Position numbers and translations under genes: made by a program
Part shown: positions 46,876-55,626 of the stretch, one piece after another
How positions within the stretch are numbered: position 1 is the first letter of the stretch
Layout: each line of letters begins with the position of its first letter
Assembly: GCA_040791665.1 (NCBI GenBank)
Contig: JBFNNX010000009.1
Span: 1 to 64,000, forward strand
Direction: 5' to 3'
Length of the DNA stretch: 64,000 nucleotides
DNA from: Thiodiazotropha sp040791665
Lineage (GTDB): Bacteria > Pseudomonadota > Gammaproteobacteria > Chromatiales > Chromatiaceae
The notes under the pieces: model-generated
The model's database searches: none
What the model was told of the DNA's origin: nothing
Seen by the model: only the letters and a program-made list of their open reading frames with translations

Positions 46876-46907
46876 CGTTCCACTCCGTAGTAAGTCGGTA
46901 TAAGTGC

Positions 46908-47140
46908 AGTCCGCAAATAGACGCTAATAAACGCAAATTCATTGGTGAGATATTTGTGTTCGTTACGGTTCATTGGCGATCTCATTCCAAAAAATCCCTA
47001 TTGAGTACCCATATGGTTCAACATTGATTTTTCTGGTTCCCATGCTTTTGCGTGGGAACCAGAAACCCTGGGCGGTGCGGCAAGCCGCACCCTACATCGT
47101 TCATTAAACATTTGCGTTTATTTGCGTTCATTCGCGGACT
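46908..47140. repeat. R2 palindromic element between hypD and hypE
   Basis: The left arm starts AGTCCGCAAATAGACGCTAA at 46908; the right arm at 47110-47140 ends TTCATTCGCGGACT. The interior has GTGCGGCAAGCCGCAC and CCCATGC...GCGTGGG hairpins shared with the copy at 45.5 kb. It is 233 bp. Confidence 0.8.
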
Positions 47141-47166
47141 GATAACGCATATTGGCGTCATCAACA

Positions 47167-48302
<1,136 letters not shown>

Positions 48303-48306
<4 letters not shown>

Positions 48307-48527
48307 GGCGTCACTCCCGCTTGAGCAAATAGCCGGAGGGTCTTCTCGGCCTCCTCTTCGCTCACCTTGTTGAGTGCATAACCCACATGGATCAGTACAA
48401 AGTCATCCACTGAGACATCTTCGACCAGCGCCAGAGAGACCTCTTTTTTCACCTCACCCAACAGCACGGTGGCGTTCTCGCCCAACTCGTCGATGGCGAC
48501 CACTTTTGCGGGTATAGCCAAGCACAT
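48303..48527 (-). CDS. hypC: Hydrogenase maturation chaperone HypC
   Basis: A 74-residue HypC/HupF-family chaperone that carries Fe to the large subunit and binds HypD. It starts MCLAIPAKVVAI, where Cys2 is essential. The full barrel is present (DFVLIHVGYALNKVSEEEAEKTL), in contrast to the HupF paralogue at 53.3 kb, which is truncated. An R2 element precedes it. Confidence 0.96.
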
Positions 48528-48596
48528 GTTCGGTCACTCCTCAGTCATTTTGTCATTGCAAATAAAGCGTAATGGATATTTTTTATCCTGCATCCT

Positions 48597-48732
48597 GCCG
48601 CAAATGAACGCGAATCACCGCAAATTTTCGCTAATTCTTGATCCTATTTACTGTCATTACGATGTTACTGCGTCTCGACGACACCCAGATAGTATTCGCG
48701 TTCATTAACGGTGATTCGCACCTATTTGCGGC
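48597..48732. repeat. R2 palindromic element between hypB and hypC
   Basis: The left arm starts GCCGCAAATGAACGCGAATC at 48597. The right arm at 48697-48732 is its inverse and ends in CCTATTTGCGGC. It is 136 bp and belongs to the GCCGC subtype. A further R2-like scrap (TTGCAAATAAAGCGTAATG) lies just before it. Confidence 0.7.
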
Positions 48733-48739
48733 TATTCAT

Positions 48740-49588
48740 CTAAGCCGGCACCGCCGGATTCCCGACCTGCGCCATCTGCCGACTGGCGGCAATCCACTGA
48801 TACCAGTTCTGCATCCCCTCGCCGGTGGTGGCGGATAACTGCAATACCTTAATCTTGGGGTTGATGCGTTTGGCATACTCGATACAGCGCTGCACGTCGA
48901 AATCGAGATAGGGCAGCAGATCGATCTTGTTCAACAACATCAGATCGGCGGCATGAAACATGTCGGGATATTTGATCGGCTTGTCCTCACCCTCGGTCAC
49001 GGAGAGAATCGCCACCTTGTGCGCCTCACCCAGATCGAAAGCGGCCGGACAGACCAGGTTACCCACGTTCTCGATAAACAGCAGGCTCCCACGATCCGGT
49101 TTCAGCGTCTCCAGGGCATGGCCTACCATGTGACCATCCAGGTGGCACCCTTTACCGGTATTGATCTGTATTGCCTTCGCCCCGGTAGCGCGTATCCGCT
49201 CCGCATCATTGGCCGTCTGTTGATCACCCTCGATGACACTGATGGCGTACTCCGCCTGCAGATCGCCGATGGTACGGGCCAATAGGGTCGTCTTGCCCGA
49301 TCCCGGACTTGAGACCAGATTGAGACTCAATATGCCGTGCTGCTGAAAGTAGTTCCGGTTGGCAGCGGCATACTGATTGTTCTTACTGAGTATATCCTGC
49401 TCGATCTGCACCATTCTCGACTGAGAGAGTCCCGGCGCATGGGCATGGGCCGGTCCCTGACCATAGTCATGGGTATGCCCCTGCCTTCCATTCTCGTCAT
49501 GATGATGGTGGTGGTGATCATGATCGTGTTGATGATCCTGACCTTCGACCTGTATCTCACCTTCACCACAACCGCATACCGTACACAT
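48740..49588 (-). CDS. hypB: Hydrogenase nickel incorporation GTPase HypB
   Basis: Metal-dependent GTPase delivering nickel with HypA. The start is set at 49588 (MCTVCGCGEGE, with GAGGTG upstream), giving 282 residues; an upstream in-frame start adds seven. The N-terminal CGC motif is followed by a His-rich metal-storage stretch (about residues 17-60, including six consecutive His). G1 is SSPGSGKTTLL, and NKIDLLPYLDFD is the specificity motif. It is adjacent to hypA. Confidence 0.97.
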   Translation of the reverse strand: MCTVCGCGEGEIQVEGQDHQHDHDHHHHHHDENGRQGHTHDYGQGPAHAHAPGLSQSRMVQIEQDILSKNNQYAAANRNYFQQHGILSLNLVSSPGSGKTTLLARTIGDLQAEYAISVIEGDQQTANDAERIRATGAKAIQINTGKGCHLDGHMVGHALETLKPDRGSLLFIENVGNLVCPAAFDLGEAHKVAILSVTEGEDKPIKYPDMFHAADLMLLNKIDLLPYLDFDVQRCIEYAKRINPKIKVLQLSATTGEGMQNWYQWIAASRQMAQVGNPAVPA

Positions 49589-49617
49589 AACAAACACCTC
49601 GAATTTCAAGTTTTGAG

Positions 49618-49959
49618 TTACTCGACTTCCAGCTCCTTGATCCGCATCTCGTCACCGCCGGTCACCTGCAACTGATAACTGCCGCACTCGGGACAGGACT
49701 CATAGCGGGCCGCCACCTGGACTGGCTTACTGCACTGCATACACCAGGCCTCACCAGGCAGATGGATAATCTCCAGCTGTGCACTGTCGGCGAGAGTCCC
49801 TTTCATTACAGCGTCGAAACTGAAACGCATCGCCTCGGGCTCCACACCCGATAATGCACCGATCTCCAACCAGACCCGCTTGACCACACTGTATCCTTGC
49901 GTCACGGCTTGCTCCTCCAGCACATTCAGTACGCCCTCACACAGGGACATCTCATGCAT
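49618..49959 (-). CDS. hypA: Hydrogenase nickel incorporation protein HypA
   Basis: A 113-residue Ni-binding, Zn-binding chaperone. The N-terminal MHEMSLCEGV holds the Ni-binding His2. The zinc site is formed by CMQC and CPEC. Its ATG overlaps the hupK stop by one base, and hypB follows after 29 bp. Confidence 0.97.
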   Translation of the reverse strand: MHEMSLCEGVLNVLEEQAVTQGYSVVKRVWLEIGALSGVEPEAMRFSFDAVMKGTLADSAQLEIIHLPGEAWCMQCSKPVQVAARYESCPECGSYQLQVTGGDEMRIKELEVE

Positions 49960-51140
49960 CAGACGATCTCAAGTCGATAACCAACACAGGGATCGACTGC
50001 GTTGATGAAGAGGTCGGCATGCCGTTTCAATGCATCGATCTCCCTCGCAGGGAGAGTCAGCAGGCCTCTGGCGACAACCCCTCGCGGATGAAAATTCCAC
50101 TCCGTGGGCGCCACTATCTGGTAACCGGCAACTACCCCCTTATCCAGTACGGCACGGTGTATCAACCGCCCGCGCGCCGCCTCCACCTGTCCCATGCCCT
50201 GATCCACTCCCAATCCAGGCTTTAGGGCACTGCTTTCAACGCAATCTTCAATCAACGCCTGAAGCTGCCCGTTCAGCTTTGCCGGTATGGAGGCCAACTC
50301 CATTAACCTGGCTACCAGGCGCGTCAACAGGCCAAATCCATACAATTTCGTAAGCTGTCGCAAAAGTGGATGAGAGGCCATTCTGGTCATTGGCGTGGTC
50401 TCGAAGACTGCGCCATTCCACTCGGGCGCAGCGATAAACTGATCGGCGTCTTCCTCGGCAAGACGCCGGCATATCGCCAGTGGATCGATAGCGGGTAGTG
50501 GATAGGAGCCAGCATCCGCCAGTTGTGCCGATTGCTCGTCCCTTATCCGCCGCAACAGTTTCGACGTGGCTGTCGTTGTCTGTTCGAGCCAATCATCGAA
50601 ATCCTCGATAGTGGAGCATGCATACCAGTCGGCAGGCGCTTGCTCAAAAACCGAATCGGCAGCAGTTTTCGTTATCAGTTCAATAACGGCGGAGAATTTT
50701 TCTTGGTCCATCACCAGGCGTGGATACAGGGTGAACAGGTCGTTGTCATTGAAGCACGCATGCTTAGCCATCGGCAGTAGATTCGAGAGTGATGCGACCA
50801 AGGAACGGTCGACCGTTACATCGGCAAATTTGGACCAGTCAATGAGGATACGCCACAGATGCTCACGGGCGGTCTCCACAGCGACAAGCATCCCCTCGGC
50901 CAATTCGACCCGGGGATTCCCGTGTATACCCATCGCCTGACGGCATGCCTGTGCCGCGGCAGATGCCTGGGCGGTGGCGCAGACGCTGTAGAGCATGGGC
51001 AGCATACTGAGCAGCTCCTTAACCGATTTACCTTCGAACAAACGGGTTAACTGCAATGGACGGCTCGAGCGTATGGCTACCTTCTCTATTCGCTCCTGTC
51101 GGCGATAAAGCACAATTTGAATTTCACCCTCGACGTTCAC
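49959..51140 (-). CDS. hupK: Hydrogenase assembly protein HupK (HoxV-like)
   Basis: Large-subunit-like scaffold, 393 residues. It keeps the fold and C-terminal region of NiFe large subunits but lacks the RxCGxC motif, and its end reads VDPCVGYRLEIV, with one Cys instead of two. HupK/HoxV is thought to act in cofactor transfer to the large subunit in oxygen-exposed hydrogenase systems. Four-base overlaps link it to hupJ. Confidence 0.88.
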   Translation of the reverse strand: MNVEGEIQIVLYRRQERIEKVAIRSSRPLQLTRLFEGKSVKELLSMLPMLYSVCATAQASAAAQACRQAMGIHGNPRVELAEGMLVAVETAREHLWRILIDWSKFADVTVDRSLVASLSNLLPMAKHACFNDNDLFTLYPRLVMDQEKFSAVIELITKTAADSVFEQAPADWYACSTIEDFDDWLEQTTTATSKLLRRIRDEQSAQLADAGSYPLPAIDPLAICRRLAEEDADQFIAAPEWNGAVFETTPMTRMASHPLLRQLTKLYGFGLLTRLVARLMELASIPAKLNGQLQALIEDCVESSALKPGLGVDQGMGQVEAARGRLIHRAVLDKGVVAGYQIVAPTEWNFHPRGVVARGLLTLPAREIDALKRHADLFINAVDPCVGYRLEIV

Positions 51141-51730
51141 GAATCCACATCCGGGTTCTGTTTCAGCCTTCCGCGCAGCAGATCGCGACGACTCAGCGGC
51201 TGTTGCAGGCGCAGGTTCGTCGTAGGCCTGTCCTCCTCTGAACCAGCCTCCACATCAACCGCTTGCTCATCAGGATCTCCCTTCCAGCTTCGCTCGATTT
51301 CGCTTTCACGTGTCGAGACTGTATCGCGATGCTCCGCACGCATGAGGGCATCCATTACCGACTCAGCCGTGGCCACTGCCGTGGCGTGGTCTGCAAACTC
51401 GAGTACTGGCGAAAAGAGTGAACACATCTGGTAACGGCCGATCTCCTCCTCTTCGCAAAGAATGAACTCGTAGGGACCTGATGGCATTTGGTAGAGCTGT
51501 TTATCGCCAACCTTCATCGCTTTCCAGCTATCCCCTTCCGGCGGCAACAACATCAGGTTCATGAACCAAGGTGTGATCAAGACACCCAGACAGAAACCGT
51601 TCCATTCACAAAATCCCACTGCCTCCACAGACAGGGCGGGATTGAGCAACGGCAGTCCATGCATTCGTTTCTGTTGAATCTGCCGAAACTGACTCTCCAG
51701 GCCCTGAATAAGATATTCGGGACAAATCAC
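51137..51730 (-). CDS. hupJ: Hydrogenase assembly chaperone HupJ (HybE/HoxT family)
   Basis: A 197-residue chaperone. The family core is clear (LVLL-type LITPWFMNLMLLPP, FSPVLEFADHATAVATA). In some bacteria the HupI rubredoxin is fused here; in this window the two are separate genes overlapping by 4 bases. The C-terminal 50 residues are charged and of low complexity. HybE-type proteins bind the hydrogenase large or small subunit during maturation. Confidence 0.9.
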   Translation of the reverse strand: MICPEYLIQGLESQFRQIQQKRMHGLPLLNPALSVEAVGFCEWNGFCLGVLITPWFMNLMLLPPEGDSWKAMKVGDKQLYQMPSGPYEFILCEEEEIGRYQMCSLFSPVLEFADHATAVATAESVMDALMRAEHRDTVSTRESEIERSWKGDPDEQAVDVEAGSEEDRPTTNLRLQQPLSRRDLLRGRLKQNPDVDS

Positions 51731-51954
51731 AATGCTTCCCTCACCACCATGAAGTCACTTTTGTTGCCGTCACAATTTGGACAGCTCCAGTGGCGCGGTA
51801 ACTGAGAGAAGGGTGTCCCGGGTGGTATTTGCCAATACTCGTCGCCCTCGGCGGGGTCGTAGATATACCAACAGATCCTGCACTCCAACCGGCTGTCATC
51901 ATGGAGCTTGTGGTCATTGCCGCCATAGGAGCCAGCAAAGAAAGCTTCGCTCAC
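51727..51954 (-). CDS. hupI: Rubredoxin HupI
   Basis: 75 residues with two CxxC knuckles, C25/C28 (ECRICWYIYDP) and C58/C61 (SCPNCDG), which bind one Fe. Rubredoxins in hup operons are thought to protect or reduce the hydrogenase during assembly in oxygen. It overlaps hupH and hupJ by 4 bases each. Confidence 0.96.
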   Translation of the reverse strand: MSEAFFAGSYGGNDHKLHDDSRLECRICWYIYDPAEGDEYWQIPPGTPFSQLPRHWSCPNCDGNKSDFMVVREAL

Positions 51955-52820
51955 CGGTAGGCCTCCATGATCTCACTCAAACGCCGGGCACTCTCCTGAA
52001 TGTCCTCGTTGGCGGCTGCGGCGACTGCCGGAACAGCACCGATCTCCAATGTGTTGAGAATGTTTTTATCCTGAGAGTTGAAATATTGCACCCACCAGAC
52101 GTTTTGCACTGCAGTGCTGGTGATGCGGCAGTTGCCATAACCTCGAGAGAGTATGGTAAGCGGCCCCTCGCCCAAGCGCTCAATCAGGAATGCCAGATCC
52201 TGTTCTGTCTGTGGTAACAAGGTGAGATTGATGACATGACTCTCCCTACCGGGCCGATACTCAGCGACTTTGTCGTTGATCTCCACCAACAGTGGAGGCG
52301 CATTCAATACTCCCTCGGGTATCGACTTGAGTTCGCTAGCGACGCGATGCGCCGCCTGACTGAAGACGTGGCGTCGACACAACCTGGGCACCTGTGCCAC
52401 CTCGATCGTGTCTGCGGTCGTTTCTTCCTGTTGATTGAAATACCTGATGCGCCAGATACCCGCCATGACCGATTCCTGTATTCTGGCGCTTGTATCAGCA
52501 TTCCGGTAAACCATGCTCACTTCACCCTCACCGAGAACCTGGTCGACCAGGCTGCGGTTCTCCCTGTCCAGGTGCGTGATATCGACAATCTCGGGTTTGA
52601 TATCCCTCACTCCTGCCTGATGTTGCAATACCTGATCCAGTTTGGTTAATGCCGACATGCCGCTGTCGAGACTCTGCACCTGATCCGGTTGCGGAACCTC
52701 CGGCATGGTGAAGGTAGACATTTCATCGGGGAGTTGCAGGATGTCGAGTGACGCCCCATCCTCTTCCGCTGGCTGCGAACCCGGACCGGAGACACTTATG
52801 GGTATGTCGATTTCATTCAT
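51951..52820 (-). CDS. hupH: Hydrogenase expression protein HupH (HyaF/HoxQ)
   Basis: 289 residues from the ATG at 52820, which has GGAGTG upstream. It shows the family duplication: two related modules, each with an LGEGEV/LGEGPL turn and a WRIRYFN or WWVQYFN segment. HupH/HyaF is implicated in Fe-S cluster delivery to the small subunit. It lies between hupG and hupI. Confidence 0.9.
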   Translation of the reverse strand: MNEIDIPISVSGPGSQPAEEDGASLDILQLPDEMSTFTMPEVPQPDQVQSLDSGMSALTKLDQVLQHQAGVRDIKPEIVDITHLDRENRSLVDQVLGEGEVSMVYRNADTSARIQESVMAGIWRIRYFNQQEETTADTIEVAQVPRLCRRHVFSQAAHRVASELKSIPEGVLNAPPLLVEINDKVAEYRPGRESHVINLTLLPQTEQDLAFLIERLGEGPLTILSRGYGNCRITSTAVQNVWWVQYFNSQDKNILNTLEIGAVPAVAAAANEDIQESARRLSEIMEAYR

Positions 52821-52837
52821 AGGGGGTGTCACTCCGT

Positions 52838-53263
52838 TTAATGGCAGTGCCCAGTAGCACTTACGACAGGAATCCTGAAACCCGGCGTGGTGGAGGGTTG
52901 GGTATTCAGGAGACGTTCGATCTCAGTGAGGTAGACATCCCAATCCTGCATCCGGGAGATCGATCCGACATAAACGCCATCACGCAGCATTACCAATGCA
53001 GGCCAGTTATCGAATGGAAAGCGCGCATGCAACTGATGCTCGCTGTCACGCTCGACTATGGCCACCTGAAAGCGGTCACCGAACGCCTCCATCAGCAATG
53101 GCAGCACCACTGCCACATCATTGCTTTCGGGAAACTGTGCCGGGTTTTCTGTGAAGAAGAGCAGACACTGTTTATGCGCGCGAACATAATCCTCAAGGGA
53201 ATGCTCATTGACCGTGGCAATACCTTTTTGCTCGATGAGGTCACTGATCAGTGATAATGACAT
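52838..53263 (-). CDS. hupG: Hydrogenase accessory thioredoxin-fold protein HupG (HyaE/HoxO)
   Basis: 141 residues, thioredoxin-like fold without a CxxC. HyaE/HoxO/HupG proteins bind the Tat-bearing small subunit as a chaperone. Motifs include LLFFTENPAQFPESNDVAVVLP and FPFDNWPALVMLRDG. It overlaps the hupF reading frame by 23 bases. Confidence 0.88.
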   Translation of the reverse strand: MSLSLISDLIEQKGIATVNEHSLEDYVRAHKQCLLFFTENPAQFPESNDVAVVLPLLMEAFGDRFQVAIVERDSEHQLHARFPFDNWPALVMLRDGVYVGSISRMQDWDVYLTEIERLLNTQPSTTPGFRIPVVSATGHCH

Positions 53264-53426
53264 AGATCTCTCCTGCGATTAATCCAGCCGAATGATGTTC
53301 CGGCCGTAGCGGTTCACGATTCACCAGATCACCAAGCAGATGACCAATCCCAGTCTCACCCATCCCTTCACATTTGGCATAACCCGGAAGTATGGAGATG
53401 ACCCGCATCGGTATACCGGTACACAT
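53241..53426 (-). CDS. hupF: HupF (HypC family), apparently internally deleted
   Basis: 61 residues. The first 22 match HupF (MCTGIPMRVISILPGYAKCEGMG) and the remainder matches the family C-terminus (GHLLGDLVNREPLRPEH). The middle, which holds the rest of the beta-barrel and normally reads roughly VDxxLVG..P.G.WLL, is missing; HupF proteins are usually about 95-105 residues. The frame is kept, consistent with an in-frame internal deletion of some 40 codons. It begins on the hupD stop (TGATG). HupF normally stabilises HupL against oxygen; this copy may be non-functional. Comparison is from memory of the family. Confidence 0.75.
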   Translation of the reverse strand: MCTGIPMRVISILPGYAKCEGMGETGIGHLLGDLVNREPLRPEHHSAGLIAGEIYVIITDQ

Positions 53427-54145
53427 CACAGATCACCCTTGTTACGGTATTTATCGAGATGCGCATCCACATCCACACGAATGGCATCCCGCTCAAGGGA
53501 AACCGGACGATAGGCCAGATCAAATTGCGGTGATGCCAGAACCCTTGCATCACCGATCCGGCAGGCATGCCGTGCCGAGGGCCGCTCGTTCTCATAGCGC
53601 CGCATATCGGAAATCGCACCTTGTAATCCTGTGTCCGGTGATAATGGCGATTCACGGCGTAGGGCCTCAACGCCAAATCCCTGCAGATAGTCCAGAACCA
53701 TTGCGATCGCCACTTCTATCTGAGCCCGTACAGGCTCCCGCAAACTGCCACCGTAGTCTTCCAGCTCGACAGGCTGTACGCCCACAAGCAGAAGATGTCG
53801 GGGGTAATCGCCCAGCATCTCCGCCATGGCGAGCACCTCTTGAAACCCGGTTTGATGCAGGCTGACCTTTTTGGCGCCCATAAATTTGGGTACTTCACCG
53901 TCCTCCACCCGTTTGAGGCTGCCGCCAGGCAGACCGTAGTCCACCGCATCGAAAACCACCAGTATCTCCGCCTCGCGGATGTGTTGAACCAGGTAAATGC
54001 CTTGGGTACCTCCATCCAGGAGACGAACATTGTCGGGAAATCGGTACTGACGCTGAAGTGATTCCAATGCACGAACCCCGAAACCCTCATCGGCCCAGAG
54101 CAGGTTTCCGATACCGAGGATCAGCACATTGGGCAGATTTGACAT
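53426..54145 (-). CDS. hupD: Hydrogenase maturation protease HupD (HyaD/HoxM)
   Basis: Endopeptidase that removes the C-terminal peptide of the catalytic large subunit after Ni insertion. It is 239 residues from the ATG at 54145, which has a GGAG site upstream. Motifs: ILGIGNLLWADEGFGVRALE with the Ni-binding Glu, VVFDAVDYG with the Asp, and VSLHQTGFQ with the His. The last 50 or so residues exceed the usual length. It is the first gene of the leftward run, just downstream of a sigma-54 promoter. HupV itself needs no such cleavage, so a catalytic large subunit must exist elsewhere or have been lost. Confidence 0.94.
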   Translation of the reverse strand: MSNLPNVLILGIGNLLWADEGFGVRALESLQRQYRFPDNVRLLDGGTQGIYLVQHIREAEILVVFDAVDYGLPGGSLKRVEDGEVPKFMGAKKVSLHQTGFQEVLAMAEMLGDYPRHLLLVGVQPVELEDYGGSLREPVRAQIEVAIAMVLDYLQGFGVEALRRESPLSPDTGLQGAISDMRRYENERPSARHACRIGDARVLASPQFDLAYRPVSLERDAIRVDVDAHLDKYRNKGDL

Positions 54146-54180
54146 TTCAGGCTCCAACAGGAATCAGTGAATTCACTATC

Positions 54181-54197
54181 TGCAAACCGCGCGCCAA
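54181..54197 (-). promoter_or_regulatory. Sigma-54 promoter upstream of hupD
   Basis: TTGGCGCGCGGTTTGCA on the minus strand matches the -24/-12 consensus, with GG and GC ten bases apart. The start would fall near 54170, 25 bp before the hupD ATG. HupR, encoded in the same cluster, is a sigma-54 activator. A palindrome, ATTGTTGGCAAT (54257-54268), about 60 bp further upstream could be its binding site. Confidence 0.7.
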
Positions 54198-54619
54198 ACA
54201 CATCCGCATGGATTACCTATTGTTTTCGTTGAGTTTTTACCGGGTGCTGAGGTAATATTGCCAACAATAATGGATATTTGCTTATCAGTTTAGATGATTT
54301 TTGAAATATAACTATCCAGTCTCTGGAGGCAACGTACCAGAGGTGGTATATATTTACATAATTAAAAGAGGGCTATCTGCCAATCCGCCCCTCGATAGGA
54401 AAGCAGCTTTACACATCACACAGACCCGATCGATGTATAAAGTTTGACAGCATAAGATCGATAACCCCGGACAATTGAAGAATTTCACGGCAAAGTCAGG
54501 TGATTTCTATCGGAATGTCCCATAATTCGATTGGGTTGTAGCTGCCTTTGACTCAGATTGCGGAGGGAGCATAGGCTAACAGGCCCCCGCATCATAAATT
54601 ATGCAATAGAGAGAATAAT
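54198..54619. other. Gap between hupD and hemerythrin gene
   Basis: Divergent regulatory region. It contains the palindrome ATTGTTGGCAAT (minus strand; 54257-54268), an inverted repeat CTCTGG-N10-CCAGAG (54321-54342), and a sequence GGCTAACAGGCCC near 54574 that resembles an R1 terminus. No coding remnant of hupS, hupL or hupC was recognised. Confidence 0.4.
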
Positions 54620-55027
54620 ATGCCGATCGTTACGTGGAGCGAAGAATTCAGTGTCAACGTCAGGATAATAGACGACCAACATCAAGAAATGCTTGAAGTC
54701 GTTAACAACCTTCACACGGCAGTGGAAGAGTGTGCCGACAAAGAGATACTGCAAAAACTGCTGGTTGAGTTGTATGAACACACGCGTACTCACTTCTCCA
54801 CTGAAGATGAGTTGATGAAAAAACATAACTATCCAGGGTACGAACAGCATCTACACGAGCACCATGTATTATTGCAGCATCTTAATAATTTAGTTGCGGG
54901 TGTCACGGGAGGAAAAAGCCCGACCTTTTGCTCTGATTATGATGTCTCATCCGATTGGGTGCTTATCCACATATTCAAAAGTGATAAAGACCTCGGCGCC
55001 TTTCTCAATACACAAGGGGTCTACTGA
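54620..55027 (+). CDS. Bacteriohemerythrin
   Basis: A 135-residue non-haem di-iron O2-binding protein. The four-helix bundle ligands are visible: His21 (DDQHQEM), His58 and Glu62 (HTRTHFSTEDELM), His residues in EQHLHEHHVLL, and the final His/Asp in WVLIHIFKSDKDL. Single-domain hemerythrins bind or deliver oxygen, often to respiratory or C1-oxidising systems. It is monocistronic, divergent from hupD. Confidence 0.95.
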   Translation: MPIVTWSEEFSVNVRIIDDQHQEMLEVVNNLHTAVEECADKEILQKLLVELYEHTRTHFSTEDELMKKHNYPGYEQHLHEHHVLLQHLNNLVAGVTGGKSPTFCSDYDVSSDWVLIHIFKSDKDLGAFLNTQGVY

Positions 55028-55154
55028 AAATTCGAACGAAAGGGTCACACGACAAGAGAGTCGCTTGTTGCAATCCGGGATATCAATCTGGAATCATTAA
55101 ACGTATTCTTAATTTCAGCGTTCTTGAATTTCGATCCGGGATCGAGCACAAAGT

Positions 55155-55184
55155 AAAAAGGCGGGAGAGCAATGCTCTCCCGCC
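55155..55184 (-). terminator. Strong rho-independent terminator after pqqA
   Basis: An 11-bp perfect stem (GGCGGGAGAGC with GCTCTCCCGCC, 3-base loop) at 55160-55184. On the minus strand it is followed by T5. It lies about 24 bp after the pqqA stop and also stands between the convergent hemerythrin and pqqA genes. Confidence 0.9.
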
Positions 55185-55207
55185 CCATCTTCTACGCAAG
55201 ACCGAAG

Positions 55208-55285
55208 TTATCGTACTTTCACATACAGATTGATTTCAAAACCAAATCGCATGTTTTGATACATCGGTTTTGACCATTTATGCAT
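55208..55285 (-). CDS. pqqA: PqqA-like precursor peptide (orphan)
   Basis: A 25-residue peptide matching the PQQ precursor. The segment WSKPMYQNMRFGFEINLY reproduces the family pattern W(T/S)KP...R.GFE...Y, with the conserved Glu and Tyr separated by three residues that are cross-linked by PqqE to build PQQ. The ATG at 55285 is preceded by AGGAGTGAG. A strong terminator follows within 50 bp, so it is monocistronic. The biosynthesis genes pqqB-E are not in the window. Extra pqqA copies away from the pqq operon are known in methylotrophs. The call rests on sequence match over the whole peptide. Confidence 0.9.
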   Translation of the reverse strand: MHKWSKPMYQNMRFGFEINLYVKVR

Positions 55286-55626
55286 CGTGGTTCTCACTCC
55301 TATCTGTTTTTCAGGTTTATGGAAGTGTCGCCCTGAATATCACCAGAGACAACAATCATCGACTATCAAGATACATACCAACAAAACATCCGGGACATCC
55401 AACCGTAATTTCTACAATGAATTACCTATAAATGCTAAAAAAACCGATACATATATCTGTCGATATGGCCATTTCCATAGAAATCAACAGAGCAACACCG
55501 CCTTAGATGTGCAGTTTCTGAACAGAAACGCGTGAAAACTGTACACACATGGAACCACTATCGCTCAATCAGCAGTTAAGGTGTATCCAACTGAAATGGG
55601 ATTAATGCTGACATGCCCAATTATTA
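55286..55626. other. Gap between pqqA and the dihaem cytochrome gene
   Basis: About 340 bp. It must hold the pqqA promoter or the read-through from the cytochrome gene; I could not find a convincing -35/-10 pair. No other small gene or repeat was recognised. Confidence 0.35.

Noticed and set aside
54574..54586. Possible R1 terminus (GGCTAACAGGCCC) before hemerythrin
   Set aside because: About 11 bases resemble the R1 end but the rest does not; chance cannot be excluded.
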